Below are positions 26,776 to 35,101 of a DNA stretch of 64,000 nucleotides, in pieces (position 1 is the stretch's first letter; each line of letters starts with the position of its first letter). The DNA lies in NCBI RefSeq assembly GCF_014204975.1, contig NZ_JACHMM010000001.1, positions 4,092,001 to 4,156,000 on the forward strand. Reading direction: 5' to 3'. Both the position numbers and the translations under genes were made by a program. Below the pieces are notes generated by a model. It made no database searches, was not told the DNA's origin, and saw only the letters and a list, made by a program, of their open reading frames with translations. Origin of the DNA: Jiangella mangrovi. Lineage in GTDB: Bacteria; Actinomycetota; Actinomycetes; Jiangellales; Jiangellaceae.

Positions 26776-29256
26776 GTGTCGGGCAAGAACGAGATCGACG
26801 ATTTCGCAGGTCTGCTGCGGCGGCACCGGCTGGCGGCCGGTCTGTCGCAGGAGGAGCTTGCCGAAAAAGCCGGCCTCAGCTCCGACGCCGTCGCCGCCCT
26901 CGAGCGCGGCCGCCGCCGGGCCCCGCGCCCGCTGACGGTGCGCATGCTTGCCACGGCGCTCAACCTCTCCGAGCAGGACTTCGCGGTGTTCACCGAGTCG
27001 CTGCGCCGGTCCCCGTCGGGCTACGCACCGCAGTTGCAGGGACCGCCGCTGCCGCCCGACACCCTCATCGGCCGGGCCGCCGAGCTGACCGAGCTGACGT
27101 CGCTGCTCGGGCACGGCGGGGTCCGGCTGGTCACGCTCACCGGGCTCGGCGGCGTCGGCAAGAGCCGCCTCGCGGTCGCCGTGTCCAACGGCGTCGGCCG
27201 CCAGTTCGAGGCCGGCGTCTGCTGGGTCCCGCTGGCCGCCCGCCCCGACGGGCCCGAGGTCACCGACGCCGTCGCGGCCGCCGTCGGGCTGCGGCTGGCC
27301 TCCGACGCCGCCGAGGTCGACGCGCTGGCCGAGCACATCGGGTCGCGGCGCATGCTCATCGTCCTCGACAACTGCGAGCACGTGGTCGAGACCTGCGCCT
27401 GGCTGTGCACGGTCCTGCTGCAGCGCTGCCCCCGTCTGACCATCCTGGCCACCAGCCGCGAGCTGCTCCGGGCGCCCGGCGAGGTGGTCCGGCAGGTGCA
27501 GCCGCTCGCGGTGCCGCCGTCGCGCGCCGCGCCCGAGGAGATCCGCGACGCCGACGCCGTCCGGATGTTCCTCGCCCGCGCCGCCGCCCACGGGGTGCAC
27601 CCGCGCGACGAGCGGCTGCTGCAGGTCAGCCGGGTCTGCCGCAGTGTCCAGGGCATCCCGCTGGCCATCGAGCTCGCGGCCGCCCGGGTGAACGTCCTGA
27701 CCATCGAGCAGATCGCCGACGAGCTCGACTCGTCGTCGCGCATCCTGTCCGGCGGCAGCCGCACCGCGCCACTGCGCCAGCAGACCATCGACGCCGCGCT
27801 GGACTGGAGCTACAACCTGCTCAGCAGCGAGGAACAGGAGTTCTTCGAGGCCGCCTCGACGTTCTCCGGCGGCTGGACGCTGTCGGCCGCCGTCGCCGTC
27901 TTCTGCGGCGAGGTCACCGACGCGTGCCACGAGCGCGTCCTCGACCTCACGGGCCGGCTCATCGACAAGTCGCTGATCCTCGTCGACCGCGACGCCACCG
28001 AGGCGCGGTACTCGATGTTCTCCGTCATCCGGCAGTACGCGGGCCGGCGGCTCGACGACGGCGGACGGCGGGCCACCATCGAGCAGCGGCACCTGCTGCA
28101 CTACGTCGAGCTGGCCGAGCAGACCGAAGGGAACCTGGGCACCGATCAGCAGGGCGCCACGCTGCAGCGCCTCGACACCGAGCTCGACAACCTGCGGGTC
28201 GCTCTCGGCCGGGCCATCAGCCGCGAGCTCTCCGCGGAGTCGATGCGGCTGGCCGCGGCCCTGTGGCGGTACTTCTCGCTGCGCGGCCACTACTCCGAGG
28301 GCCGCGACTGGCTCGAGTCGGCACTGCGCATCGCCCGCGCCGGTCCGGAACCGGTCGCGGAGCCCGCCCTGGCCGCCGCGCTGCGCGGCGCCGGGTTCCT
28401 CGCGTTCCTGCAGTGCGAGTACGGCGTGGCCACCGACCGGCTCGAGGAGGCCCTCGACATCTACCGGCGCCTCGACGACCCCGACGGTGCCGCACGGACC
28501 CTGAGGCACCTGGGCAGCGTCGCGCGCGAACGCGCCGAGTACGACCGCTCCCACCAGCTGCACCTCGAGAGCCTGCAGCTCTACCAGCAGCAGGGCGACC
28601 GCGCCGGCATCGCGTGGGCGCGGCACTACCTGGGCTTCGTCTCCTGGCTGCGCATGGATCTCCAGCGCGCCCGCGACTACTCCGAGGCCGCACTCTCCTA
28701 CTTCCAGCAGGCCGGCGACGGCGAGGGCATCACCTGGTCGCAGATCAACCTCGGCTGTGTCGCCCTGTACGACGGCGACCTCGCCGGCGCCGAACGGCTG
28801 CTGCACCAGAGCCTGGGTCGCGCCCAGAGGCTCGGCTTCCGCGAAGGCGTGGGCTGGTCGCTGAACCAGCTGGGGGTGGTCGCGCGCCGCCAAGGCCGGC
28901 TCGAACGCTCGATCCACCTGCTCGACGAGAGCCTCGCCGAACACCAGGAACTGGGCGACAAGTGGCGCTCGGCGAGCGTGCTCGAGGCGCTGGCCGCGGT
29001 CGCGCAGCAGCACGACAACACCGGGCAGGCCGCGTTCCTCCTCGGTGCGGCCTCGGCCGTCCGCGACACCATCGGCGCCCCGGTCCCGCTGTGCGAGCGT
29101 CCCGACACCGAGGTCACGACGTCGGCCGTCCGCGACAAGCTGGGCGAGCGCGCGTTCGCCCACGCCTGGGGTGCGGGGCAGGCCACGCCCTTGCACGCCG
29201 TCGCCGACGGCTACCCACCCGACGACTCGTTGAGCACTCTCGACGCGCCCTGGTGA
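26776..29256 (+). CDS. STAND regulator: XRE HTH, NB-ARC ATPase, TPR array
   Basis: An 826-residue signal-transduction ATPase. Residues 8-65 are an XRE-type helix-turn-helix (LLRRHRLAAGLSQEELAEKAGLSSDAVAALERGRR). The NB-ARC P-loop TGLGGVGKSRLAVAV lies near 120-135, with a Walker B MLIVLDNCEHV and sensor LTILATSRELL. A winged-helix region follows, then from about 440 a TPR-rich C-terminal half (many R-x-LDDPDGAARTLRHLGSVARERAEYDRS-like units). Such proteins couple ligand binding on the TPR part to DNA binding. The target is unknown. The GTG at 26776 follows GGAGGT at 26761-26766. A hairpin terminator follows the stop. Confidence 0.92.
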   Translation: MSGKNEIDDFAGLLRRHRLAAGLSQEELAEKAGLSSDAVAALERGRRRAPRPLTVRMLATALNLSEQDFAVFTESLRRSPSGYAPQLQGPPLPPDTLIGRAAELTELTSLLGHGGVRLVTLTGLGGVGKSRLAVAVSNGVGRQFEAGVCWVPLAARPDGPEVTDAVAAAVGLRLASDAAEVDALAEHIGSRRMLIVLDNCEHVVETCAWLCTVLLQRCPRLTILATSRELLRAPGEVVRQVQPLAVPPSRAAPEEIRDADAVRMFLARAAAHGVHPRDERLLQVSRVCRSVQGIPLAIELAAARVNVLTIEQIADELDSSSRILSGGSRTAPLRQQTIDAALDWSYNLLSSEEQEFFEAASTFSGGWTLSAAVAVFCGEVTDACHERVLDLTGRLIDKSLILVDRDATEARYSMFSVIRQYAGRRLDDGGRRATIEQRHLLHYVELAEQTEGNLGTDQQGATLQRLDTELDNLRVALGRAISRELSAESMRLAAALWRYFSLRGHYSEGRDWLESALRIARAGPEPVAEPALAAALRGAGFLAFLQCEYGVATDRLEEALDIYRRLDDPDGAARTLRHLGSVARERAEYDRSHQLHLESLQLYQQQGDRAGIAWARHYLGFVSWLRMDLQRARDYSEAALSYFQQAGDGEGITWSQINLGCVALYDGDLAGAERLLHQSLGRAQRLGFREGVGWSLNQLGVVARRQGRLERSIHLLDESLAEHQELGDKWRSASVLEALAAVAQQHDNTGQAAFLLGAASAVRDTIGAPVPLCERPDTEVTTSAVRDKLGERAFAHAWGAGQATPLHAVADGYPPDDSLSTLDAPW

Positions 29257-29280
29257 GCACGCCTGGCGAGATAAGTGCCC

Positions 29281-29322
29281 GGCCGGCTGCGGTCTTGCCC
29301 CCCGCTAGACTCGCAGCCGGCC
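29281..29322 (+). terminator. Hairpin terminator after the STAND regulator
   Basis: GGCCGGCTGCG (29281-29291) pairs perfectly with 29312-29322 across a 20-nt loop. It starts 24 bp after the regulator's stop codon. No T-tract follows, so strength is uncertain. Confidence 0.65.
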
Positions 29323-29440
29323 AAGCTTGTGCGGCGCCGGCGCCTGGCCATGTCCACCCACATCTGGTACGGGTTCCGGCACTCCTCCCCCCGCGGGAAC
29401 AACTCTGTCGTGCCGGGGCACTACGGAACAGCTACAGCAC

Positions 29441-29460
29441 CCTGACAACCCCCTGACAAC
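29441..29460. repeat. Two direct CCTGACAAC repeats at 11-bp spacing
   Basis: CCTGACAAC occurs at 29441-29449 and 29452-29460, one helical turn apart, 51 bp upstream of the small membrane protein gene at 29511. Eleven-bp direct repeats are the usual binding-site geometry of OmpR-type response regulators and SARP proteins. Which regulator binds here, if any, is unknown. Confidence 0.5.
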
Positions 29461-29510
29461 GTGGTCCCGCGCGTACCCCAGAGGTACGGGTCGGACGATG
29501 GCTCCGTGGT

Positions 29511-29828
29511 ATGACGACGCACGGTGACGGCGTCGTTACCGTCCGTGCGCATGGACACCACACTGTGCTGTACGGGCTCGTCGACGCCGGCCCGTACGAC
29601 GACGCCTGGGGCGGGCCGTCCCGGACCGGCGCCTGGCTCACCCACGCGCTGCTGGCCGTGCCCCTGGGCGTCGTCGCGGCCGGGCTGCTCGTCGGCTCGG
29701 AACGACTACGCCGCCGGCTCGTCCCCCGTCAGGAGGGCGAACCGGCGGCGTGGTGGGTCCGGCCGGCGGCGACGACGGCGTGCGTGGCGGCCGCGCTGTT
29801 CGTCGTCGCCTGGACGCGGCAGCTCTAG
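29511..29828 (+). CDS. Small two-span membrane protein
   Basis: A 105-residue protein. A His-containing N-terminal segment (VRAHGHHTVLYGLVDAGPYDD) precedes two hydrophobic spans (AWLTHALLAVPLGVVAAGLLVG, about 43-64, and a second near 85-101) joined by a basic loop (RLRRRLVPRQ). I do not recognise it. It is supported by the hydrophobicity pattern, by the repeat element upstream, and by the neat convergent end with the nuclease gene. An alternative start downstream cannot be excluded. Confidence 0.6.
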   Translation: MTTHGDGVVTVRAHGHHTVLYGLVDAGPYDDAWGGPSRTGAWLTHALLAVPLGVVAAGLLVGSERLRRRLVPRQEGEPAAWWVRPAATTACVAAALFVVAWTRQL

Positions 29829-29844
29829 CCGGCCGGCGGCAGCT

Positions 29845-31077
29845 CTAGCGCCCGGCGGGCACCCGGACGTCCACCCAGACGAGCCGGTGGTCGCTGGTCG
29901 GGAACGGGAACTCGCCGGTCAGCCGCGACAGCGGGTCCGAGCGCACCGGCCAGAACACGCCCGCCCCGACCGGTCGCAACTGCCGCGACGGCAGCACGTA
30001 GTCGGCGCGCAGGTTGCCCGGCGCGCCGTCGGCGAAGTCGGCGGTGTCGTAGCGCGGGTCGCCCCGGTGCGTTGCGTTGGCCCCGCCCTGCAGGACGGCG
30101 GCCTCGGGTGCGCCGGGCGACGTCGGCAGCGGGTCGACGATGCGCGGGTTCTCGAGCAGCTGCTGGATCGAGCCGGGGACGGAGTCGCCGTCGACGGGGT
30201 CGCTGTTCTGGTCGCCGAGGATGACGAACGACGAGCCCGGCTTCAGCCCGCCGCGCACGCCCTCGTCGTCGTAGATCCAGTTCGCCCGGCCCGGGCCTAC
30301 GTACTCGGCCCAGAAGCGGATCTCGTCGTGGTTGCGGGTGCCGTTGCGGTCCTCGGGGCCGTCGAACGTAGGCGGCGTCGGGTGCGAGACCAGCACGTGC
30401 ACGGTCCGCCGGCCCACCTGCACGGGAACGTCCCAGTGCGACTTGCTGGACAGCCGGAGGACGTTCTGCTCCTCGGGCGAGTAGAACGCCGTCGGCAGCA
30501 GTGCGCCCGGCATGTCCTTCCAGAGGAAGTGCTGGAAGGTGCGGACGTCGTCGGTGCGGATCGGGTACTTCGACAGCACCGCCATGCCGTACTGGCCCGG
30601 GAACAGGCCGAAGCCGTAGGCGTCGTCGCCGCCGCCGACGGTGCCGTCGTTGTTCAGGTCGAAGCCGCTCGGGATGCCGGTGTTCGACGGCGCCACGAAC
30701 GCGTACGGGTACTCGATCGGGTCGGCGCCGCCCTGGCCGACCTCGAGGTAGTTCTCGCGGAACAGGTCCGCCGCCACGCCGCCCTCGACGTAGTCGAACT
30801 CGTTCAGCAGGACGATGTCGGGCCGGGTCCGCTGGATGACCTCGGCGACGGCCTGCGCCTGCGGGTCTGTGGTCGTGGACAGGTCGGCCTCGAGCTCGCC
30901 CTCGACGGCGCGGTTGAGGCTGAGGTTGTAGGTGGCGACGCGGACGGCTGCGGCGCCGCGGCCCGCCTTGTCGTCGCGGGCGTCGTCGCGGCCGGCGCTC
31001 GCCGGAGCCGCGGCCAGCACCGCGGCGGTGGTGGTCAGGGCCGCCGTCACCGCGACGGCGCGGATCGAGATGCGCAT
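29845..31077 (-). CDS. Secreted endonuclease/exonuclease/phosphatase family protein
   Basis: A 410-residue exported enzyme. The signal peptide is MRISIRAVAVTAALTTTAAV, with cleavage after ASA near 33. The EEP fold is shown by VRVATYNLSLNRA (first strand, Asn), DIVLLNEFDYVEGG (metal-binding Glu), VLVSHPTPPTFDG, FVILGDQNSDPVDGD (the D-x-N pair) and the C-terminal TSDHRLVWVDV (catalytic Asp-His). A short EF-hand-like loop (DLNNDGTVGGGDDAYG) may bind calcium. Members cleave nucleic acids or phosphodiesters. The start is ATG 31077; the longer frame upstream lacks a signal sequence. It is probably an extracellular phosphodiesterase or nuclease. Confidence 0.92.
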   Translation of the reverse strand: MRISIRAVAVTAALTTTAAVLAAAPASAGRDDARDDKAGRGAAAVRVATYNLSLNRAVEGELEADLSTTTDPQAQAVAEVIQRTRPDIVLLNEFDYVEGGVAADLFRENYLEVGQGGADPIEYPYAFVAPSNTGIPSGFDLNNDGTVGGGDDAYGFGLFPGQYGMAVLSKYPIRTDDVRTFQHFLWKDMPGALLPTAFYSPEEQNVLRLSSKSHWDVPVQVGRRTVHVLVSHPTPPTFDGPEDRNGTRNHDEIRFWAEYVGPGRANWIYDDEGVRGGLKPGSSFVILGDQNSDPVDGDSVPGSIQQLLENPRIVDPLPTSPGAPEAAVLQGGANATHRGDPRYDTADFADGAPGNLRADYVLPSRQLRPVGAGVFWPVRSDPLSRLTGEFPFPTSDHRLVWVDVRVPAGR

Positions 31078-31251
31078 GGGTGTCCCTCTCCCGTGATGAC
31101 CGAATCCGGGCAACCGTAGACCCATCGGGCGAACAGGAGGTGACGCCCGCACGACCCGATCGCATCTCAGTGGGCGGACGCCACTTGATTCCTAGTAACT
31201 CACTGGGGATTATCGGCCCATGCAGTCCTGTCGCTGACTCCGGTCCACCCC

Positions 31252-31773
31252 ATGCCGCCCACCCTGCGCATCGACCCGGAGTCCGCCATGACGCACGGCC
31301 CCACCCCTGTCTCGCTCCCCCACCTCGTGGAGCTCACCCGCACCGTCGCCGCCGAGGTGCGCGCCGGACAGCACCCCGTCACCTTCGACCCGGACGAGCG
31401 CTGGTCCGTGCGGCTGTCCAGCGACCCGTACACCGACGTCTGGCTGATCAGCTGGACCCAGGAGCAGTCCACCGAGCTGCACGACCACGCCGGCTCGCTC
31501 GGCGCCCTGACCGTCGTGTCCGGCGTCGTCACCGAGCGGTTCTGGACGCCGTCGAGGTCGCGGCTGCGGGAGCGGCGGCTGCGCGGCGGGCGCGGCATCG
31601 GCTTCCCCGTCGGACACGTGCACGACGTGGTCAACACCGCTCCCGAGCCGGCCGTGACGGTGCACGCCTACTCGCCGCCGCTCACCGCCATGGGCTACTA
31701 CGAGGTCGACGACGCCGGCGCACTGCGGCGGGTACGGACGATCCTCACCGCCGAGCCGGAGCCGGCCCGATGA
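31252..31773 (+). CDS. Cysteine dioxygenase family protein
   Basis: A 173-residue cupin-fold enzyme. Metal ligands are visible as His-x-His in TELHDHAGSLGALTVVSG (about 83-85) and the late His in GHVHDVVNTAPEPAVTVHAYSPPL. The LISWTQEQSTELHDH and YSPPLTAMGYYE blocks match bacterial cysteine dioxygenases, which oxidise cysteine to cysteine sulfinate with Fe(II) and O2. The ATG at 31252 is used, though ATG 31288 is possible. It overlaps the rhodanese gene by 4 bp (ATGA); together they suggest a sulfur-amino-acid disposal operon. Confidence 0.9.
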   Translation: MPPTLRIDPESAMTHGPTPVSLPHLVELTRTVAAEVRAGQHPVTFDPDERWSVRLSSDPYTDVWLISWTQEQSTELHDHAGSLGALTVVSGVVTERFWTPSRSRLRERRLRGGRGIGFPVGHVHDVVNTAPEPAVTVHAYSPPLTAMGYYEVDDAGALRRVRTILTAEPEPAR

Positions 31774-32183
31774 GCGCGCACCCCACGGGCCCCCGGGTCG
31801 ACACCCTGGTCGACGCCGCCCGGTCGCGGCTGGTCCGGGTCACGCCGGAACAGGCCGCGCACGCCGTCACCTACGAGCTCGCCCTGCTGGTCGACACCCG
31901 CCCGGCCGAGGACCGCGCCCGCTACGGCACCATCCCCGGCGCGCTGGTCGTCGACCGCAACGTGCTCGAGTGGCGCCTGGACCCGACCAGCCCGCACCGG
32001 CTCGAGCAGGCCGACGACCCGCGGCGCACGGTCATCGTGTTCTGCAATGAGGGCTACGCGTCCAGCCTGGCCGCCGCCTCGCTTCGCGACCTCGGCCTGG
32101 TCAACGCGACCGACCTGGTCGGCGGCTTCCACGCCTGGGCCGCGGCCGGCCTGCCGGTCGCCGGCCCGCACGCCGCCGCCTAA
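31770..32183 (+). CDS. Rhodanese-like domain protein
   Basis: A 137-residue single rhodanese domain. VTYELALLVDTRPAEDRARYGTIPGALVVDRNVLEWRL is the N-terminal CH2A-like region, and the active-site loop is VIVFCNEGYASSLAAASLRDLGL, with the catalytic Cys in FCNEGYAS. DLVGGFHAWAAAGLPV closes the fold. It would carry sulfane sulfur from thiosulfate or a persulfide. It is translationally coupled to the cysteine dioxygenase upstream. Its last four bases overlap the stop of the convergent TetR gene. Confidence 0.92.
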   Translation: MSAHPTGPRVDTLVDAARSRLVRVTPEQAAHAVTYELALLVDTRPAEDRARYGTIPGALVVDRNVLEWRLDPTSPHRLEQADDPRRTVIVFCNEGYASSLAAASLRDLGLVNATDLVGGFHAWAAAGLPVAGPHAAA

Positions 32184-32731
32184 CCCTCCGCGAGCGGCCA
32201 CGCCGGGATCCGCGGCCGCAGCGCCGTCAGGGCGTCCCGCGCCGCCGGCGGGTCCGCGCCGTCGGCCACCGCCAGCACCGCGGCCCGCCACGACGCCGCC
32301 AGCACCCGGCCCAGCACGGGCGACACCGGCGCCGTCAGCGCGCCCAGCAGGTGCGCCAGCCGATCCGGGCCGGACGGCGACGCCTCCGGCGGCGGCGCGC
32401 CCAGCAGCCGCGGGAACCCCTCGCGGACGGCGAAGTCGAAACCGGCCCGCAGCGCCGCCGTCACGGCCGCGGACCGGTCCCCCGGCGGCGCCGTCGCCGC
32501 GACCGCGCCCTCCATGCGGTCGAGCAGCCGCCGCTCGACGTCCTCGCGCACGAACGCGTACAGGCCCGCCTTGCTGCCGAAATGGTGGTACAGCGCGCCC
32601 GTGGTGACGCCGGCGGCCGCGGCCAGCTCGCCGACGGTGACCGCCTCGAACGGGCGCGCACCGAACGCCCCGACCGCGGCCAGCGCGAGCCGCCCCTTCG
32701 CCGAACTCGACACCGGAACCCACTCGCGCAT
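32180..32731 (-). CDS. TetR-family transcriptional regulator
   Basis: A 183-residue regulator. The HTH is GAFGARPFEAVTVGELAAAAGVTTGALYHHFGSKAGLYAFV (about 18-58), typical of TetR. The C-terminal ligand domain is Ala/Pro-rich. It starts 65 bp from the divergent VOC protein gene. That gap contains an imperfect inverted repeat: TGCCGTTA at 32743-32750 against TTACGGCA on the far side. The VOC gene is the most likely target. Confidence 0.93.
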   Translation of the reverse strand: MREWVPVSSSAKGRLALAAVGAFGARPFEAVTVGELAAAAGVTTGALYHHFGSKAGLYAFVREDVERRLLDRMEGAVAATAPPGDRSAAVTAALRAGFDFAVREGFPRLLGAPPPEASPSGPDRLAHLLGALTAPVSPVLGRVLAASWRAAVLAVADGADPPAARDALTALRPRIPAWPLAEG

Positions 32732-32796
32732 GACACCATAATGCCGTTACGCTATGCTCAAATTCAATTACGGCACCATCCAGAAGGAGAACGGCC

Positions 32797-33144
32797 ATGA
32801 AGCTCGAGTTCCTGTTCGTCCCGACCTCCGATTTCAAGGCGTCGCTGGCCCTCTACCGCGACGGCCTCGGCTTCGACGAGGCCTGGCGCGAGGGCGACGC
32901 CACCGTCGCGCTCACCATGCCGGGCACCGGCGTCCAGCTGATGCTCGACTCGCACGACGCGAACGCGCCGGTCGGGCCGCTCTTCGTCGTCGACAGCGTG
33001 CAGGCGTTCCACGCCGGCAAGCCCGACTCGCTCGGCGTCATCGAGGAGCCGAACGAGATCCCGGGCGGCTTCATGGCCACCTACCAGGACCCGGGCGGCG
33101 CGATCATCTACGTGATGGACCAGGTGAACGACCCGAACCTCTAG
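32797..33144 (+). CDS. VOC (glyoxalase/bleomycin-resistance fold) protein
   Basis: A 115-residue single VOC module (MKLEFLFVPTSDFKASLALYRDGLGFDEAWREGDAT, with VQLMLDSH and PGGAIIYVMDQVNDPN). VOC proteins bind metals and either catalyse isomerisation or dioxygenation or sequester drugs; the ligand cannot be predicted. A strong AAGGAG lies 7 nt before the ATG, so unlike many neighbours it has a normal ribosome-binding site. It is divergent from the TetR regulator and followed 9 bp later by the HAD-IG gene. Confidence 0.9.
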   Translation: MKLEFLFVPTSDFKASLALYRDGLGFDEAWREGDATVALTMPGTGVQLMLDSHDANAPVGPLFVVDSVQAFHAGKPDSLGVIEEPNEIPGGFMATYQDPGGAIIYVMDQVNDPNL

Positions 33145-33153
33145 GCTCGGTCC

Positions 33154-34563
33154 ATGACGTCTCCGGGCCCGCTGGAACGCGGTGTCTACGCCAACCGCAC
33201 ACTGAACCTGCGTTCGGTGCAGGCCATCGGCTACGACATGGACTACACGCTCATCCACTACCGGACCGACGACTGGGAGCGGACGGCGTTCGAGCACGCC
33301 ACGCGGGTGCTGGCGGCCGGCGACTACCCCGTCGCCGGCCTCGTCTTCGAGCCCGACCGCTACCTGCAGGGCCTGGTCATCGACCTCGACCTCGGCAACC
33401 TCGTCAAGGCGACCCGCTTCGGCTACGTCATCCAGGCCCAGCACGGCACCCGCCAGCTCTCGTTCGACGAGCTGCGCACCACCTACGCCGGCGTCACCGT
33501 CGACCTCAACAACCCGCGGTTCCGGTTCATGAACACCCTGTTCACCATCTCGGAGTCCGCGCTGTACGCGCAGTTCGTCGACCGCCTCGACGACGGCACC
33601 ATCCCCGGCCCGCTGGGCTACGACGAGCTGTACCGGATCGTGTCGGCGGCGCTCGACGAGTCGCACATGACCGGCGCGCTGAAGGCCGAGATCGTCGCCG
33701 ACCCGGACCGGTTCTGCGACATCGACCCCGACACCGCGCAGACCCTCATCGACCAGCGGCTGGCCGGCAAGCGGCTGCTGCTCATCACCAACAGCGAGTG
33801 GGCCTACACGAAGGCGATGATGAGCTACGCCTTCGACCGGCACGTCCCGTCGGGCTCCTGGCGCGACCTGTTCGACATCGTCGTGGTGGCCGCCGCCAAG
33901 CCGCGGTTCTTCTCCGAGGTCGAGCCGGCGTTCCGCGTCGTCGACACCGAGCGCGGGCTGCTGCAGCCGCACTGGGGGCCGTTCAAGACCGGCGACGTGT
34001 ACCACGGCGGCAACGCGCGCCGCGTCGAGCAGAGCCTGCAGCTCACCGGCGACGAGATCCTCTACGTCGGCGACCACCTGTTCGGCGACGTCCACGTCAC
34101 GAAGTCGGCGCTGCGCTGGCGGACGGCGCTCATAATGCGCGAGCTCGAGGCCGAGATCGCCGCCGCCATGGCCTTCGCCGACGACGAGCGCGAGCTGCGC
34201 CACTTCATGGCCCAGAAGGCCGACCTCGAGGACCGCCTCGCCCACGCCCGCGTCGCCCAGCTCCGCCCGGGCGACGACGCGCCGCGCGAGACCGTCGAGG
34301 CGCTGCGCGAGGCCCTGCGCGCCCTCGACGAGCAGATCGCGCCGCTGGCCCGCGCCGCCGGCGAGCTCGGCAACGCCACCTGGGGCCCCATGATGCGCGC
34401 CGGCAACGACAAGAGCCTGTTCGCCCGCCAGGTCGAGAAGTACGCCGACATCTACACCTCGCGCGTGGCCAACCTCGGCCGCCGCACGCCGTTCGCGTTC
34501 CTCCGCGCCGCCCGCACCTCGCTGCCGCACGACATCATGCCGCGCGAGATCGCCCCGGAATAG
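33154..34563 (+). CDS. HAD-IG family 5'-nucleotidase
   Basis: A 469-residue HAD-superfamily nucleotidase of the cytosolic purine 5'-nucleotidase (HAD-IG) type. HAD motif I is IGYDMDYTLIHY with nucleophile Asp28 and general acid Asp30. Motif II is LLLITNSEWAYTKAMM, and motif IV is ILYVGDHLFGDVHVTKSALRWRTALI. A long coiled segment near 325-420 is the helical insert. It would dephosphorylate IMP/GMP-like nucleotides. The preceding stop TAG is part of TAGGCT (33142-33147), 6 nt before this ATG, so it probably has its own leaderless promoter. Confidence 0.94.
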   Translation: MTSPGPLERGVYANRTLNLRSVQAIGYDMDYTLIHYRTDDWERTAFEHATRVLAAGDYPVAGLVFEPDRYLQGLVIDLDLGNLVKATRFGYVIQAQHGTRQLSFDELRTTYAGVTVDLNNPRFRFMNTLFTISESALYAQFVDRLDDGTIPGPLGYDELYRIVSAALDESHMTGALKAEIVADPDRFCDIDPDTAQTLIDQRLAGKRLLLITNSEWAYTKAMMSYAFDRHVPSGSWRDLFDIVVVAAAKPRFFSEVEPAFRVVDTERGLLQPHWGPFKTGDVYHGGNARRVEQSLQLTGDEILYVGDHLFGDVHVTKSALRWRTALIMRELEAEIAAAMAFADDERELRHFMAQKADLEDRLAHARVAQLRPGDDAPRETVEALREALRALDEQIAPLARAAGELGNATWGPMMRAGNDKSLFARQVEKYADIYTSRVANLGRRTPFAFLRAARTSLPHDIMPREIAPE

Positions 34564-34636
34564 GGCGCTTGCCGCACCCGCGACAACCCGGGCGCAACCG
34601 CGACATTCGCACCCGCGAATTCGGGACATAAAAAGA

Positions 34637-34679
34637 CCGCCCGCGTATGTCCGGGGATTCCCAGGACATACGCGGACGG
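34637..34679 (-). terminator. Strong rho-independent terminator, minus-strand orientation
   Basis: Two 16-base arms (34637-34652 and 34664-34679) pair at 15 of 16 positions, around an 11-nt loop. On the minus strand the stem is followed by TCTTTTTATG, a T-tract that is rare in this window. It therefore serves the 27-residue peptide gene at 34736-34819, whose stop lies 57 bp upstream, rather than only the convergent HAD-IG gene. Confidence 0.88.
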
Positions 34680-34735
34680 GTGGTGGGGAGCCGCCAAGCG
34701 CCCACCGGATGGAGAAGGGCTTACCTGCCGGTTCC

Positions 34736-34819
34736 TCAGCCGAGGAGGCCGGTGACCGTCCCCAGCAGCTGGTTGACCAGCGCGACGATGGTGTCCAGGA
34801 GACCCGAAAGTGCGTCCAT
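34736..34819 (-). CDS. 27-residue hydrophobic peptide gene
   Basis: A short gene: ATG at 34819, 27 codons, stop at 34736. The product starts MDALSGLLDTIVALVNQLLG, and the last seven residues are TVTGLLG. It has two Asp and no Lys, Arg or Cys, and hydrophobic residues recur every three to four positions, so an amphipathic or membrane-active helix is likely. Support is strong for so small a gene: AAGGAG lies 8-9 nt before the ATG, and a T-tract terminator lies downstream. I do not recognise a family. It might be a secreted or membrane-active peptide or a toxin-like peptide; that is inference. Confidence 0.72.
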   Translation of the reverse strand: MDALSGLLDTIVALVNQLLGTVTGLLG

Positions 34820-34902
34820 GATCTTTGACTCCTTCGTGGGAAAGAACCTCTGTTGGCGAACCAGCAGGGTCAAGCTTTCGGTCCGGACGACCCCGTGTGT
34901 TC

Positions 34903-34926
34903 TTGACTGTGAGTCTAAGCAGTCAA
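34903..34926. promoter_or_regulatory. Perfect inverted repeat TTGACTG-N10-CAGTCAA
   Basis: TTGACTG (34903-34909) and CAGTCAA (34920-34926) flank a 10-nt spacer about 84 bp upstream of the peptide gene's start, inside the A+T-richer stretch. Each arm also resembles a -35 hexamer (TTGACT) on its strand. It is either an operator or a promoter region for the peptide gene; the sequence alone does not say which. Confidence 0.5.
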
Positions 34927-35101
34927 AGAAGTTGCGCAAGGAGAAACGAAGAAATCTTTCCCGCGTGTCGTCGCATTAAACATTCTCGTCGACACTGAAT
35001 GTGCGACGAAAACGGACATAGCTGTCTTGACAGGTCCCATCACACGCTTGTCACAGCTAGTCGCGACGTGTGGACCGGCCGCTTCGCGTATCATGACCGG
35101 T

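Noticed and set aside
31187-31216. TTGATT / ATTATC as a promoter for the cysteine dioxygenase gene
   Set aside because: The match is plausible, but 18-nt spacing and weak hexamers give no more support than chance.
34820-34939. N-terminal extension of the 27-residue peptide to 34939
   Set aside because: The extra 40 residues are Arg/Phe-rich without pattern, and the AAGGAG sits correctly for the ATG at 34819.
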